From contig NC_061783.1 of NCBI RefSeq assembly GCF_022458985.1, positions 11,956,913-12,020,912 on the forward strand: a DNA stretch of 64,000 nucleotides, in the 5' to 3' direction. The notes beneath the pieces were generated by a model. It had not been told where the DNA came from. It searched no databases and worked only from the letters and a program-made list of their open reading frames with translations. Shown here piece after piece: positions 35,606-47,400 of the stretch. The DNA comes from Mugil cephalus. Taxonomy: Eukaryota > Chordata > Actinopteri > Mugiliformes > Mugilidae. A program made the translations under genes and the position numbers. Within the stretch, counting starts at the first letter, position 1; the number at the start of each line of letters is the position of its first letter.

Positions 35606-36120
35606 ACCACTTAAAGGAGCACGCCGTTATAGAATCAAATCCCACGCTCTATCCCCCACAAGCTGAATCACAATCCTGCATTAGCGGCTGTATCGCACTT
35701 TGTCCTGCCGCTGCTCCTTTTCCTGCTGCCCGTGAGTCAGGCGGGAGCGAGGGGGCCAGGCGGCACGGCCCTATCACTCACCGGCACTCTCACACACCGG
35801 CATTACCACGCCTTTATCTCATCTCCTGCAGGCCGCCACGGCCAGCCGCCTCTCGGTCCTCCAGGCTACTTTACTAATAACCTACTCCTTATCAGTCACT
35901 GTGCACCTCTGCCTGTGATCAAAGAGCCAATTAATGGAGCGGGGAAAGGTGAAGCATTCAAATAATGGAGACAGCTGTTTTTCTCTGTTTGAGAAAATCC
36001 ATTTTGTATTGTTATCGGCTCCGAGCAGCCCCCCCACCCCCTCCCCACCCCCATCCTCCGACCAGCGCTTAATTCAAGCACCTGTCTGCTTCTGCTCGGC
36101 TTGATAAGAGAGAGTGAGAA
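35603..36120. promoter_or_regulatory. Candidate enhancer-like stretch
   Basis: Contains GATCAAAG (TCF/LEF-like, 35918-35925), CCAATTAATGG (homeodomain-like, 35928-35938), GAATGGAG-like and CAGCTG E-box words within about 120 bp. This cluster suggests a developmental enhancer but is not proof. Confidence 0.25.
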
Positions 36121-38333
36121 AAGACAGGGGGGAAGAGGAAGATGAGGACAAGAAGAAAAGAGCCCTGGTCACAATGAACTTTATGTAGAAGAAAGTGGCA
36201 GGAATATCATGGCAGTCCAACTCATCCCCGAGCTTTATCAACTCCAAAGTGGTTCAGCACACAGATAAGGACGGGGGAATGGGGTCATAAAAAGGCAGAG
36301 CTGGCGAGCTGCTTCATGGCTTCGCTGTCATCCGTTCTGAACAGCAGCAGCAGCAGCTGATTCCTGCTCTTTGAGGTCCGACACAATCGTGTCGGGCGAA
36401 AAACCTGAGGTTAGTTGGGGGGGTTAATTGTAACGGTGTCAGAGGAGCGCATAAATAGCTCCATCAAAGGCTCATATCTTAACGACTCGGTTGTAATGTG
36501 CTCTCTATCACCCTGCTTAATTTTAACAGTTCATTTAGCCCCCGTCGCTGTGTTTGGCGACATTTTAATGCACATGGTATCGTCGTTGTGAGCGATGTTT
36601 AAAGGGTCCGAGATACGGAATCTCAAACGCTGGAGCAAGCTTGATAATCCTGCTCTGTTAGTAAGCAGATAGACATGAATGAGACATGTTAATGGAATGA
36701 TAATCACTGCTCACAGGGCCACAAATTGACACGACTGTCTTACGCTCACTGAAATGAATCACAGTTTCCCTGCCTCACCTGTTCTCCTTTGTCACATATG
36801 GAAGCCGTTCCGTGTTCCTTGAAGAGCCTACTTACAGATGGAGATTACATCTTCGGGCCGACATAAAGTGGCGAACTCGAACATTTTCCTTTAGATAAAA
36901 CTCTCTTGCCAAACTGAGCATGTGACCCACTGATAAAATTCCGCCTCTCGGATTTTGTAGATGTGGAAATGTTCAACCTGAATATGGGAACAGAGGGAAG
37001 AAGTTCATTTCCAGTCAACAATTATTCTATTATAGTATCACCAGTTGCTGTAAAAGCTACTCTCGGATGTCTGAAGGACAAACCATGGGTAATGGCTAAA
37101 GCACACCCACTGCTAAGTCGTGTAGTTTCTTGTAAGTAAGAAGGATTCACTAATATTTTGGGACTTACTGTAGGCGTTTGTGGGGGAAGATTACAATTCC
37201 AAGCTATCAAAATAAAAGATCATAGTACACAGTGGCCTAACTTATAAAGTGTCTCTAACTAAAAGATGGACAAGCCATTATACGTTTTAAAGACACTGCA
37301 AAAGTAGGAAAGTGCTCTTTAATAAAGACAGCGAGCGCCAAAGCCTGGAAAAAGGAAGAATAGCCACCACTCTGGAAAAATGAAGACGCTGTGTATGTAC
37401 TTAGGAGTCATTTTTGGGTCTAAGATATAACAGCAACGATTCATTTTCCACTTCTTACTGTCTGGATGTCCACTCTATAGCACTAACAGCTGAATAAAGT
37501 CTAACCTGGGCCAATGTATCGGGGCTCGTTGCTTATTCTTTAAATCATACATGATTTGGGACTGTCACTGTGTATTGTACTCAGATCTGTTCGTGTTCTC
37601 TCTTGTCTGACACAAAGCTGCAAAACAAGCAGTGAGAAAACACCAGACGTGACTGCGGGAGACTGAAATTGGGAAGTACTGAACAACGGACAGATACGCA
37701 GTGCCAGATGTGTTCTTCCTAGACCTTCACTCCACGTGTAGCGTTACGGTTGCAAATTCCACACACATCTGTACGGCCTGTTTAGTTCTGAGTCTCTGTC
37801 GGACGCACTTTTCTTAGTTAATCGGTCGCCTCTTTTTCTTATCCTTTAAAGGAACTGCCTCTAAAAATCTTACAGCCTATGGGGGATAATGCCTCATCTG
37901 ACCTTGCACTTTTTGATTATAGTCTTAAACCACAGGATCGTAAAGGAATGTGAAAAGGGTACTCTAGAGATTTAGTGTTGCATTTGCATGAAGTTGGCAG
38001 ACTTGGCAGATGATAGCCTAACTTGTATCATCGTGGCACGTTGTTTATGTTTTTGCTAAATTGCATCCATTTGTTCTGGTTGGTTGTAGTTTTACAATGC
38101 TGTTATGTGTTGCTCTAAAGAACTGTACATGACATACCTAGAGTATTTCCTTTCGTCATCACCTTAGTCGGCTTCCTCACTTGACGATAACTGACTTGTA
38201 GAAGTGCTAGTTGATGCCTTCTATCACAGCTCTGTTGGTGCTATGATAATATGCTGTGATATCACTACCAGCAGCATTTGTAATTTAATTGCGCTCTTTC
38301 TGATGGCATTGTTTCTTTTTATATACTCTACAG
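36121..38333. other. Gene desert, fifth part
   Basis: No gene, RNA or recognisable mobile element supported. AT-rich with scattered TAAT words. Confidence 0.35.
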
Positions 38334-38600
38334 CAGCGGTTTTCAAAGTGTGAGGCGCGCCTCCCTTTGGGGGGCGCCAGAGAACTTCAGGGGAGGTGCT
38401 ACATGAGAAAAAATAAACCTGAAGACAAAAGTGTAAACATCTGGTTAGCTAACTACAGCGCATGCGAGGGGCAAAATGGATCGATTTTTAGTAGGCTACC
38501 CCAAGTGAAAGTGAATTATGACCCTGATTATTTAAAGTTTGGCTTTCATATATTGGTCCTGATGGTGCATGCACAGCTTTACTGAGCTATGCTCAAAATT
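38334..38600 (+). mobile_element. hAT transposon relic with transposase N-terminal fragment
   Basis: Begins CAGCGGTTTTCAAAGTGTG, the typical hAT end (CAGNGGTTCTCAAA...GTG). An open frame at 38367-38585 includes NYDPDYLKFGF, which resembles the start of ZBED5/SCAND3-like hAT transposases (K-YD-YLKFGF). The frame then stops after a few more codons. No matching right end was found nearby, so the copy is truncated and not mobile by itself. Confidence 0.6.
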
Positions 38601-38761
38601 TGACATTCTGAATGCGGTCATTGTCCCAGTTTACATGCAACAGAGAAAATCTGACGGGAACATGTCATCCTCCTTCACACTAGGTGGCGATATAAGGTGC
38701 TCTTGTCGGTTCACCTATTACGTCATATAATCAACAACTGGAGTCGTTCATGCAGCCGACT

Positions 38762-39250
38762 GGTGTAGGTACCAGATCTGCTCGCCCCGAGTATCTGGTG
38801 CTTCTGGATAATTGCGTCTTATAATCGGTTGGACAACAGGAAGAAGTGGAAGAGAAGTTAGTCGTTAGCGGTTGTTATCGAGGCGGAGTAACTTATTGGT
38901 TTTGTTTTGTCCCTTTATTCTTTGGATACATTGATAAAAGCTGTATTTTTATGTAATCTTTTTCAAGATAAAACTTCTTAAATCCTTTTGCGCCTAATAT
39001 ACGAATTTTATTACTTTATTTTCTATGAATAATGTGCTTTCATCGGATTTTTTGTGTTTTGTGCAAAAGTAAAATTTATAAATAAAAACTTTATGTAGTG
39101 TTAGGTATCTCTTCCAAACATATTGTGAAAAATAAATTTAACTTGTGCTGTCTAACCACGAACCAATCTCACAGTCTGAATCGAATGTTGACATCATCTA
39201 GGCTTAGGCCTCTAGGGATCTGGAAGCGCTGCAGATCTGGTACCTACACC
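38762..39250. mobile_element. Candidate foldback/MITE bounded by a 20-bp perfect inverted repeat
   Basis: GGTGTAGGTACCAGATCTGC at 38762-38781 is repeated perfectly in inverse at 39231-39250. The ~450 bp between carries no recognisable ORF. No target duplication is seen directly outside the arms, so the true ends may differ. Adjacent sequence (38612-38700 and 39300-39560) looks like further transposon debris. Confidence 0.45.
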
Positions 39251-40114
39251 GGCATTTTAAACAACAAGAAGAAGGACAATAGTGCAGCTTTTTAGATGCC
39301 ATACGTAATGTGTGCGCTACTTATGGTGCAGATAGGATGGCGCTATCCCTCAGGTGGCTCTTCTGCTCCCTCGGTTTACCTTCTTCTTCTGTGATCGGCT
39401 TTCTTGGATGGTTTTGTTCCGGGATCTTATGCCAGTCACACGTATTGTCTAGTTAAACTCTGATTAAGGCGTATACATATTGCTGAAAATCAATTTCCAA
39501 TCACATTATCTGTCTTAGTCGGATAAGGAGAACTTCGATATTAGTCGGAGAGTCGCGCTGCTGCTTTTGAGTTCTCTTAGGGGAGGAACACTATCCCACA
39601 CTCCTACTCCTGGATCTGTTTTATCCATATTATGAGTAAATACTTAGTGTCCTCCTTTCCATGCTAGCTATTATAGCTAATTTTCTTTTTTCCTGTTCTG
39701 TAGATAGTCTGCTGTAACTAACACATGTTAGGCAGGATGTGGGACCAAACCAGTCGTGTGGTTGCTCCACTTGTTGCCAGACAGACACCGTCTCTTCTTC
39801 TTTGACCGGGGTTGGTTCTTGGTCCAGTTTCACACTTGTAATTTTTGTTCCTACTAAACTGAAGTCATAATATTGCTACACCATATAGATCCCCTTGCCC
39901 CTGAATGTCTGCGTCATTCCAACTCCAAACGACCAGGTTGTAATCCAAACTTTCTGTAAAATACATTAAAACTAAAAACACTGACAAATCCTCCACATGC
40001 TGACACTAGAGCTGTACGATCAGTCGAGTCGTCAGCTCCGATGCTATCTTAGCGCTGTTGCTAATCTTACTGCTGTTGCCGTAATGAAAGAACACAGGTC
40101 TCGAGTCTTTGGTC
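39251..40114. other. Transposon debris and spacer before the runx1t1 3' end
   Basis: No gene supported. Repeated words around TTAGTCGG and GGATAAGG (39510-39560) resemble common fish DNA-transposon ends, but I cannot name the family. Confidence 0.3.
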
Positions 40115-43100
40115 AGGAATTAACATATTTATTACACCGTAAAGAGAACAACAATACCAGAATTATACTGCAAAGTTTCACAGACTGACAGACCATAGTT
40201 TACAGCCCCAAAAAAAAGAATTAAAATTAAGAAACAAAAATAATAATAATAATAATAAAAAAAAAATCAACAAGAAACCACAGTTCTGACATAGTAGACT
40301 GGAAAGCTCTCTAGAGGACACTGACCCTAAGCGATGGAAAGACCGCTTAGTGTCAGCCTACCACTAACCTGTGGTTTTCATGTCTTAATTAAGTATTGCA
40401 CAACAACTTCAAATCATTTGAGCTCTTTTTTTTTCCACAATAAATTTTCTTAAGAGAACGGAAAAAGCCCATCCCACCCCTGAAGTTCAACTCATTCCCC
40501 CTGGATTAATGACACAGCTGTTCACTGTTGGCCCCTACATGTCCCCACTGGTTATTGATAATTAGGAAATTCAAACATCATTTCCCCCATTGTGAAAAAA
40601 CAGGCATGCCTAAATTCATAGCCTTTATTTTTTATTTATTTGTTTCTTTTTCTTTCTTTTTCTTTTTCTTTTTACACGCTTTGCCTTTTGTGTGACCCCT
40701 CAGCCGAGAAGTCGACAAGCACTCCGGCATGTCTTCACAACAGAGAAAAGGAGGAAAGGGTGACGGGGAAAGAGGCAAGAAAAAAGACAAACATTTCTTA
40801 TCTGTGACCTTAGCTCGCGTAGTTGAAGTAGGAATCGACGACGCGTTTCTTTAAAATTAGCACAATTTATTTTTTTTTAAATCTGTTCAAACTCTTGATG
40901 TACTCTAGAAACGCCACAGGCATAAAGAACATAACAAAAGTTTTTTTTTTTAACCATTTTTTTTCTCGCTTCTATTCATTTGCGTTTCATTTATTTATGA
41001 GGTCTGCATTGTTACCAAGTAGTGATATGGTTTTGCAGCTGTATGAGCTTCGACTTTGGGTTGTTTTTTTTTTTGTTTGTTTTCCTGTTCTCTTGTGCCC
41101 ATTTGGTTTCGACTAGACCAGTATCAGCGCCGTGACTGATGCTCTTATCGTGCTGTAAGAGGTAGAGTGATACTTGTTTGCCACCGAGGAATTTGTAGCA
41201 AAACACACATAGAGGAGGGAAGAAAGAAAAAATAAAATAAAATAGAGCTTCTCAAAGAATCATTGAGTGATAATGCTTGTCCTTTTTTTTTTTCTTTTTT
41301 TCCTTTTTTTTTTTTAAACCCAGATTTTTGCCCTGATACGGATGAACACATAAGATATTTGTTGATTTCCTTTAAATACACTAGTGTTAAAACAGCTTGG
41401 CTGTTTCGTCACAGCTTCTGAGAAGTCGCCAGTAGGGTGTCAGACACCTTTTTGGATTGTTTAACCCTTTTAAAGTCAAGAATGCAGGTGTGTAATTTAT
41501 TTAGACAAGAAGGGAGAGATGAGGAAGTACAGAGGAAACAAACTGCACCCCAACATTTGTCGGCCTCCACTTGTTCCTTGAGGTCAGAATTTGTAACGCG
41601 CTTCTGTGTAGCACCAAGGTGTTTGGGGTGAAGAGCCTTCGCGTGAGTCGGGGTAAGTGCTCTCTTACTGCTAATGAGAGGTTTGTTTGATTTACCGAAG
41701 GTTTAAAAAAAGAAAAAAAGAAAAAAAAAGAAGCTGCAGCACATTTCCAATCTCAAATATGACGTAACTCGATACAAACAAATACAAAGCGACAGATAAT
41801 GGTGTTGGCGTACTTGGAGCTATAGTGGACACTTAACCTGACATTTGTGGAATGAGAAAATGCGCAAGCAAGCTCAAAAACTTTCTCTGAAAAGCAGTTA
41901 CAGAAGTCCTCAGTGTTCCTGTCACGTCAGTTATTATTGCTCCAGATAAAACGTGAACGGCCGTCGCGCGTGTTTCACATTTTCTCAGTTCACAATGCAA
42001 GATGAGCGCTGCTGATTCCCGGGAAAAGGCTTAAAATAAATTAATGCTGTGACACTGACAAAACCTGCGGAAATAAATAATAATCGAATGCTCGAGACAA
42101 ACCTCTGTTCAGAAATCGTTTAAATCAAGATTTTGGTCCTTGGTGTCAGTCTTTGGCTGTTTTTGGTGTTTATTTATTTATTTTTTTAACGTTTAACTCT
42201 TGTGTTAATACTGTGTGATACCTGGTGCTTTGCAGTGTTAAAGCTGTCAATCGGAGTCTACACCTCTGCATTTGGAAAGTTAGTTTGTTAGAATATTTTT
42301 TTTGTGTGTGTGTGTGTGTGTTTTGTACTTTTTTTGGTTGTTTTTTTTTCAGTTTTTCTAGAAAATAACAAATATTTTACAAACGTTCAGTAATGTGCAT
42401 GCACTGTCTGTAACTATGCAAACAAACAAACAAATGAACAAACAAAAAAAAAGACGTTATGGCTGCTTTTCTTAGCATGTCAAGGAGAAAAACGATAATA
42501 AACGTGTTTGGTGATTTTACATTTTTCCTACTCCCCGCATCCAAAGAATGTATAATACTACATATATAATGGTTGATGAATTATGGCTCTATACCGATAA
42601 CACAAGTATGCTGAAAAGAAGCATGCCGAAATAACCTCTGTGACAGTGCAAATACATTTATGTATGTCCCTTGTACAAAACATTTAGGTTAGCATTCCGC
42701 ACAACATAGTTCTCAGAAAAGATCTGGGTTGGACTCAAGTAGCAGCTCTGAGATATAGCTTGTGTCTTTTCTTGAGGACGAAGGGAAGTTGAACTTATAG
42801 AACTACAAGGAATCTACCACTAACACACAGAATAGAAAAGCAGCTTGGGAGAGAAGGGGGGGAGAAAAAAAAAAAAGATAACACTTGTTTTTTTTTTATC
42901 TCTTTTTGCACCGGCTAGAAAGAGATTTATGAAGGACTTAAGAGTTGTGACTGGTTGTAGTACAATGCATTGTCACAATAAGTCCAACACATATACAATA
43001 AATAACCATTGGTGACACCACAGGACAGAAGTCTTAAACACCATGACATCTACAGAAAACGAAGAAGAACGTGAAGAAAGATGAAAATGTTTTTCAAAGT

Positions 43101-44173
43101 TGAGACGGGGGGGAGGGGGAAGGGGGAGGAGAGAGTGTCTGGGGCCGGTCTCCACTCTGTAGGTCTCCGGCTCCGAGCGGCCCAGCGGCTGCTGTCGAGG
43201 TGATTTGACAGTCTCGCCGGTGGCGTGATGACTTCACTTCCTGTTTGCGAGCGTTTGTGACCCAACGAGCACGTGCGAAATTGTATTCAGTACATCCTCC
43301 ACATGTGCAGTGGGCAAAGTTTTGTGTCTTGTCCAGGAATTCCTCCCTTCACGTCCTCCAGAGAGTATTTGGGTATTGAGATTTGTATTTCCCAGCCCAC
43401 TGACCTGGATATTATTACAAGTGAGAGGGAAATAGCATTGGTTGAACAGCTGGCTCTGCTTGCAATCTGCTGCACATCTGCCCATTCCACGGTGGTCTGT
43501 GGACCAGATTCAGTCCATCCCTCCTCCTTCTCTAGGCAACAAACGCGTTCATTCATCCGTCCGTGTGTCTTTCAGGGTATTTGAATCCATTACCTGTCTT
43601 TACAATGTGTATTGATGATGTCAGGCGATCTGTCGGCGAGTTGTGTTCCCTTGCTTTGCCGTTTGGTAAAATGTCTGAGGTTGACGCGTCTCAGGTGCAG
43701 GAAGGAAATAAGCGTGAGTTCAAGGATGAAAACTAAAAACGTTTTGAAAAGGGGAGGTCAGATATACTTGTCTTGAGTTCACGGCTATCTCTGATCAGTC
43801 TCTTCATATTTACAGGAGAAAATAAGCTACGATGACAGCAACAGTAACAACAACGGGTACAACGACAAACAGACAACGAGAATAGCAAGTGTAACAATAA
43901 AAGGATGTCAATATTTAAATTCATTCATTCAAAACAAAGAATATCTTTGTGTTTCTTTAAAGTCATGGCAAGTCAATATGACCTGATTATGGACCTCCTC
44001 TTCCTCCTCCTATGACTACGCTGCAAGATAGACAGAAGCATTGCCGTCTCTTCCTGTTAGCCACGTGTTCTAAGCATCTTTGCAAGGCAATGTAGACAGT
44101 CATGCTGTTTGTGGGGCTGAGGGCTGGCTGGTACGCCCAGGAGGCCATTGCCTCCGACCTCTGTGCGAGTCTC
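40115..44173 (-). other. runx1t1: runx1t1 3' UTR (probable)
   Basis: From the stop codon (44174-44176) down to a minus-strand AATAAA at 40128-40133 I find no coding sequence. RUNX1T1 mRNAs are known for long 3' UTRs, so a ~4 kb UTR is plausible. Several other minus-strand AATAAA words (near 40624, 40868, 40990) could end shorter forms. The stretch has many A/T runs and an ATA-type tract at 40231-40260. Confidence 0.35.
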
Positions 44174-44494
44174 TTAGCGCGGTGTGCCGTCGAGGGCGGA
44201 GGAGGAAGGGGTGCTGGGGGTCGATGAGCGCGGGGTAGCAGCAGGCGGGGTAGCAGCCGGACTCCCAGTGCCGCTGCTCGGGGTGCAGGCGGAGGAGCTG
44301 ATGGGAGCAGGGGTCTCTGATCCCGGCACCCCTCCCTGCTGCTGGCCGGCCTGCTGCTGCTGGGCCTGGAGGGTCTGACCGCAAACGTGGTGGTGCTTCT
44401 CCCAGTCCTTATGCTGGCAGAAGGAGCCGCAGTAGCGCGCCGTGTTGCAGCCGCTGCATGTCTCACTGGCCTTGCGGCCACAGTTCCAGCAGCT
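44174..44494 (-). CDS. runx1t1: runx1t1 last coding exon: MYND zinc finger and C-terminal tail
   Basis: [23 protein letters not shown] and DWEKHHHVC give the complete Cys/His set of a MYND finger, which binds NCoR/SMRT. After GQTLQAQQQ the tail has an extra Gln/Gly/Pro-rich insertion ([17 protein letters not shown]) compared with the mammalian protein as I recall it. It then resumes the conserved [21 protein letters not shown] and ends TPR, TAA. Confidence 0.95.
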   Translation of the reverse strand, partial: SCWNCGRKASETCSGCNTARYCGSFCQHKDWEKHHHVCGQTLQAQQQQAGQQQGGVPGSETPAPISSSACTPSSGTGSPAATPPAATPRSSTPSTPSSSALDGTPR

Positions 44495-47400
44495 CTGACA
44501 GACAGATAGAGACACAGTCATCTCACACAAAAATGTCATGCGGCAGAAGGACTCACAGTCAGACGCGTAAATGTGCAGTCGAGGTGACGAGCTTCCGGGT
44601 TAATAAAACTGTAATCACGAGCGCTTCGTCATTGTGCTGCTGTTCGCCGAGAGCAACAAACGGAGAAAAAGCACGCGTGAGGATTAGCAGCAGCGGTCTT
44701 TGCGCCAGACTGCACGTCATGAAACAAGCCCCAACTTTTACATTTAGCACTTAAGCATAAAACAAACCACAGACGGGTCAAAACCCCATCTCTTATTACA
44801 CTTAGTGCCTCTTATATATCCTGGAAACCGCAGGGAGAGCAAGTGAGGGTATATGAATATCCACAGGAAACAGGAGAACAAAGTTATAAACAGCCTCTGA
44901 AAGTTCTCCTCTGGGGCGCTACTCTCTCATAAACATCGCTGCTGCAATTAATGTCAGATGTGAGACATATTTCCCTCTCACTTAACTGATTAAACGTCAA
45001 GGTCTCCAGTGGCGATTAGCAAATGAAGGCCCCTTCGCTTATTTCCTCACAGCTGAACTGTTTCTAAACATTCAAGCTACATAAAAGAGGATGCAAGGGA
45101 GATAACAGACGCTTCAGTTTGCTCTGTGATGATTACGACCTGCGTTATTTAGAAGTGACTGGAACACCCGGCATCAAAAGTGGTGACAAAGAGAGGGGTC
45201 AATGCCAGAGCTACCGAGCAAGAGCGCGACGATGATGACGTGTTTGACGAGCTGCGTGTTCGTCCCTACCTCGCTGGAGTCCTCCTGCTGGTTGATGATG
45301 GAGAGCGCGTCCTCGGCCGCCTGACGCTTGGCCTCGGCCACGGTGCGCTCCATCTTGGCCCGCTCGCTGCTGATCATCTCGTGAGCCTTGCGCTCGGCCT
45401 CTGACACGGCCTTCTGCAGCTCTGACATGGCCTGTCGCTTTACCTCATTCACGGCCTCTTCTGGAAAGAGTGTGGACACAGAGGAAGTCAAGCCTCCCGT
45501 ACCTGCAACGTAGCGTGCGTTAAATATCGCCCTGTCGTTGGAACTTCACTTTCAATGAGTACACTTCAAAAAAAAAAAAAAAAAAGAAAAAACGTCACAG
45601 ATGTTTTCATTTTTGTTTAGGATGCCACAGATGCTACATCTGTACAGTACAAGATTTACAGTATACAAAACTTTTCAAATAACTATTAGGATGTAATCAT
45701 ATCTGGTGACATGGAACATATAAAGCACAACCATAAAAAATAATTGGTTCTGGAGATGTTAAGAATAATTTCGCACATAGCTGTTATCAAATGAAAGCTT
45801 TCTGCCTAGGCATCAAACATCAAATCTAAACATATAAATACAGAATATCGTGCACATTAAATCAAGACTCCATTTTATTTGATTAAATTATTCTGGCTTT
45901 CAGGAATTCATTTTGATCAAACAGTCGCTTTCCTATACCTGCGTCTAATTGCTGCTACTTACGTCAGCAACGGTGGCGTTTCAATCAGTTAGATCCTCTA
46001 ATAGGTCAGCGTGTGATGTTTTAATGGAAAGCTAAAAGCCTCTTGTTTGAAGATGAGCGAGCGAACGCACACATGTATATTTTCTTTTTAAGTAATTAAT
46101 CCCAGGTAATCGCTCACATGACGCGCTTTTGGGCTGGAGTGTTATTTTAAACTTGTTTTCGTGGAATGAATAACCTTGCAGCGTGGGTGTTAAGCAGCGG
46201 AATTCCAACCGAACGTCAAAGCAAAAGGAGGGCTTTTTGTTTGCTCCCATCAAGCCTGTAACTTGACTAATTGTGTATGCAAATCAGGCAATTTATATTT
46301 AAATTATGCATTTCCATTGTGATCCCAGAGGCCCATGCGGTGAGGGGAAGTGGGAAACCGGTAGGACACCATGCAAGGTGCTTGAATATTTATCACCAAC
46401 TGTAAACATTTTGCCCATTTCAAACAGATGTATTCACGGCTGCACTCCATTGTGTTAAAAATCCTATTTTGCAATCCTCCCTGGGTCACATTTAAATCAG
46501 CCTCTCCTCAGCCAGAGTATAAGCAACTGAAGTGAAAAGGATAACGGGAATACTGAGAAGAATACAGATAGAGTGCATAATAACAGGCTCTATTTATCCC
46601 ACCAACAAAAGATAAATGCAGCTTTATATCTGACAAATATGCTTCACTTTACATCATTTCCTTTGAACACATTACACTTGTATTACAAATGTAGAAATCT
46701 GTTTCCAATATCAGGCAGGGCTTTTATGAAGACAGAGACATTTTCTCTCCATTGCGACTGAGCTAAATTTTTAAACCGGGGTGTTTTTTTTCTTGAACCT
46801 ACTACGCCGCCTGAAGTCATGGAAATTGCCCTGGTGCCTTGTGATATATGCCTTGTGCATGGAATTGTGATTACACACCAAATGCCTTAGATGGAAGATC
46901 GATCAAAGCTGGCGAGGGGAAGGAGAGTACTGGAGAGCAGGCGGCGTCCCGTTGGTGATACTCAATTCAATTTAAATGCATATTACTTGTTCTGAGTATC
47001 TCACACATCATGCTTGGTCAAGCAAGGGGACAATTTCTTTTCTCCAAGGGGTTTAAAAGGCAGATATACTGTATCGCTGATGGGGAATACAAAGTGAATT
47101 CCTCAAGCATTGAACTTGTTTTTTAACAGTTTTCAGGACAGCGATGATGGTGATTGCAGCTGCAGTCGTGACTTTAAAGAACAGGTCCCTGTGTGCTATG
47201 GATTTAACGGGGAATGCTGCTTTTGGAAACAATAAATTTGATAAATTCAATACTCGGTCTTAACTGACTCTACAAATTTCCTCTTACTATTTCGTTAAGA
47301 CGTAGAACAGCTGCAGTTGTGAGGAGGATAACAAGAGTGCAGAAAGCGGAAAGTTAGCAAAACTTGCTACTGTAGGTACTTTTAACCGGAGAACCGCAGG

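Noticed and set aside
43987-44481. 164-codon minus frame rich in Ala/Arg/Pro
   Set aside because: Out-of-frame shadow of the GC-rich runx1t1 MYND exon.
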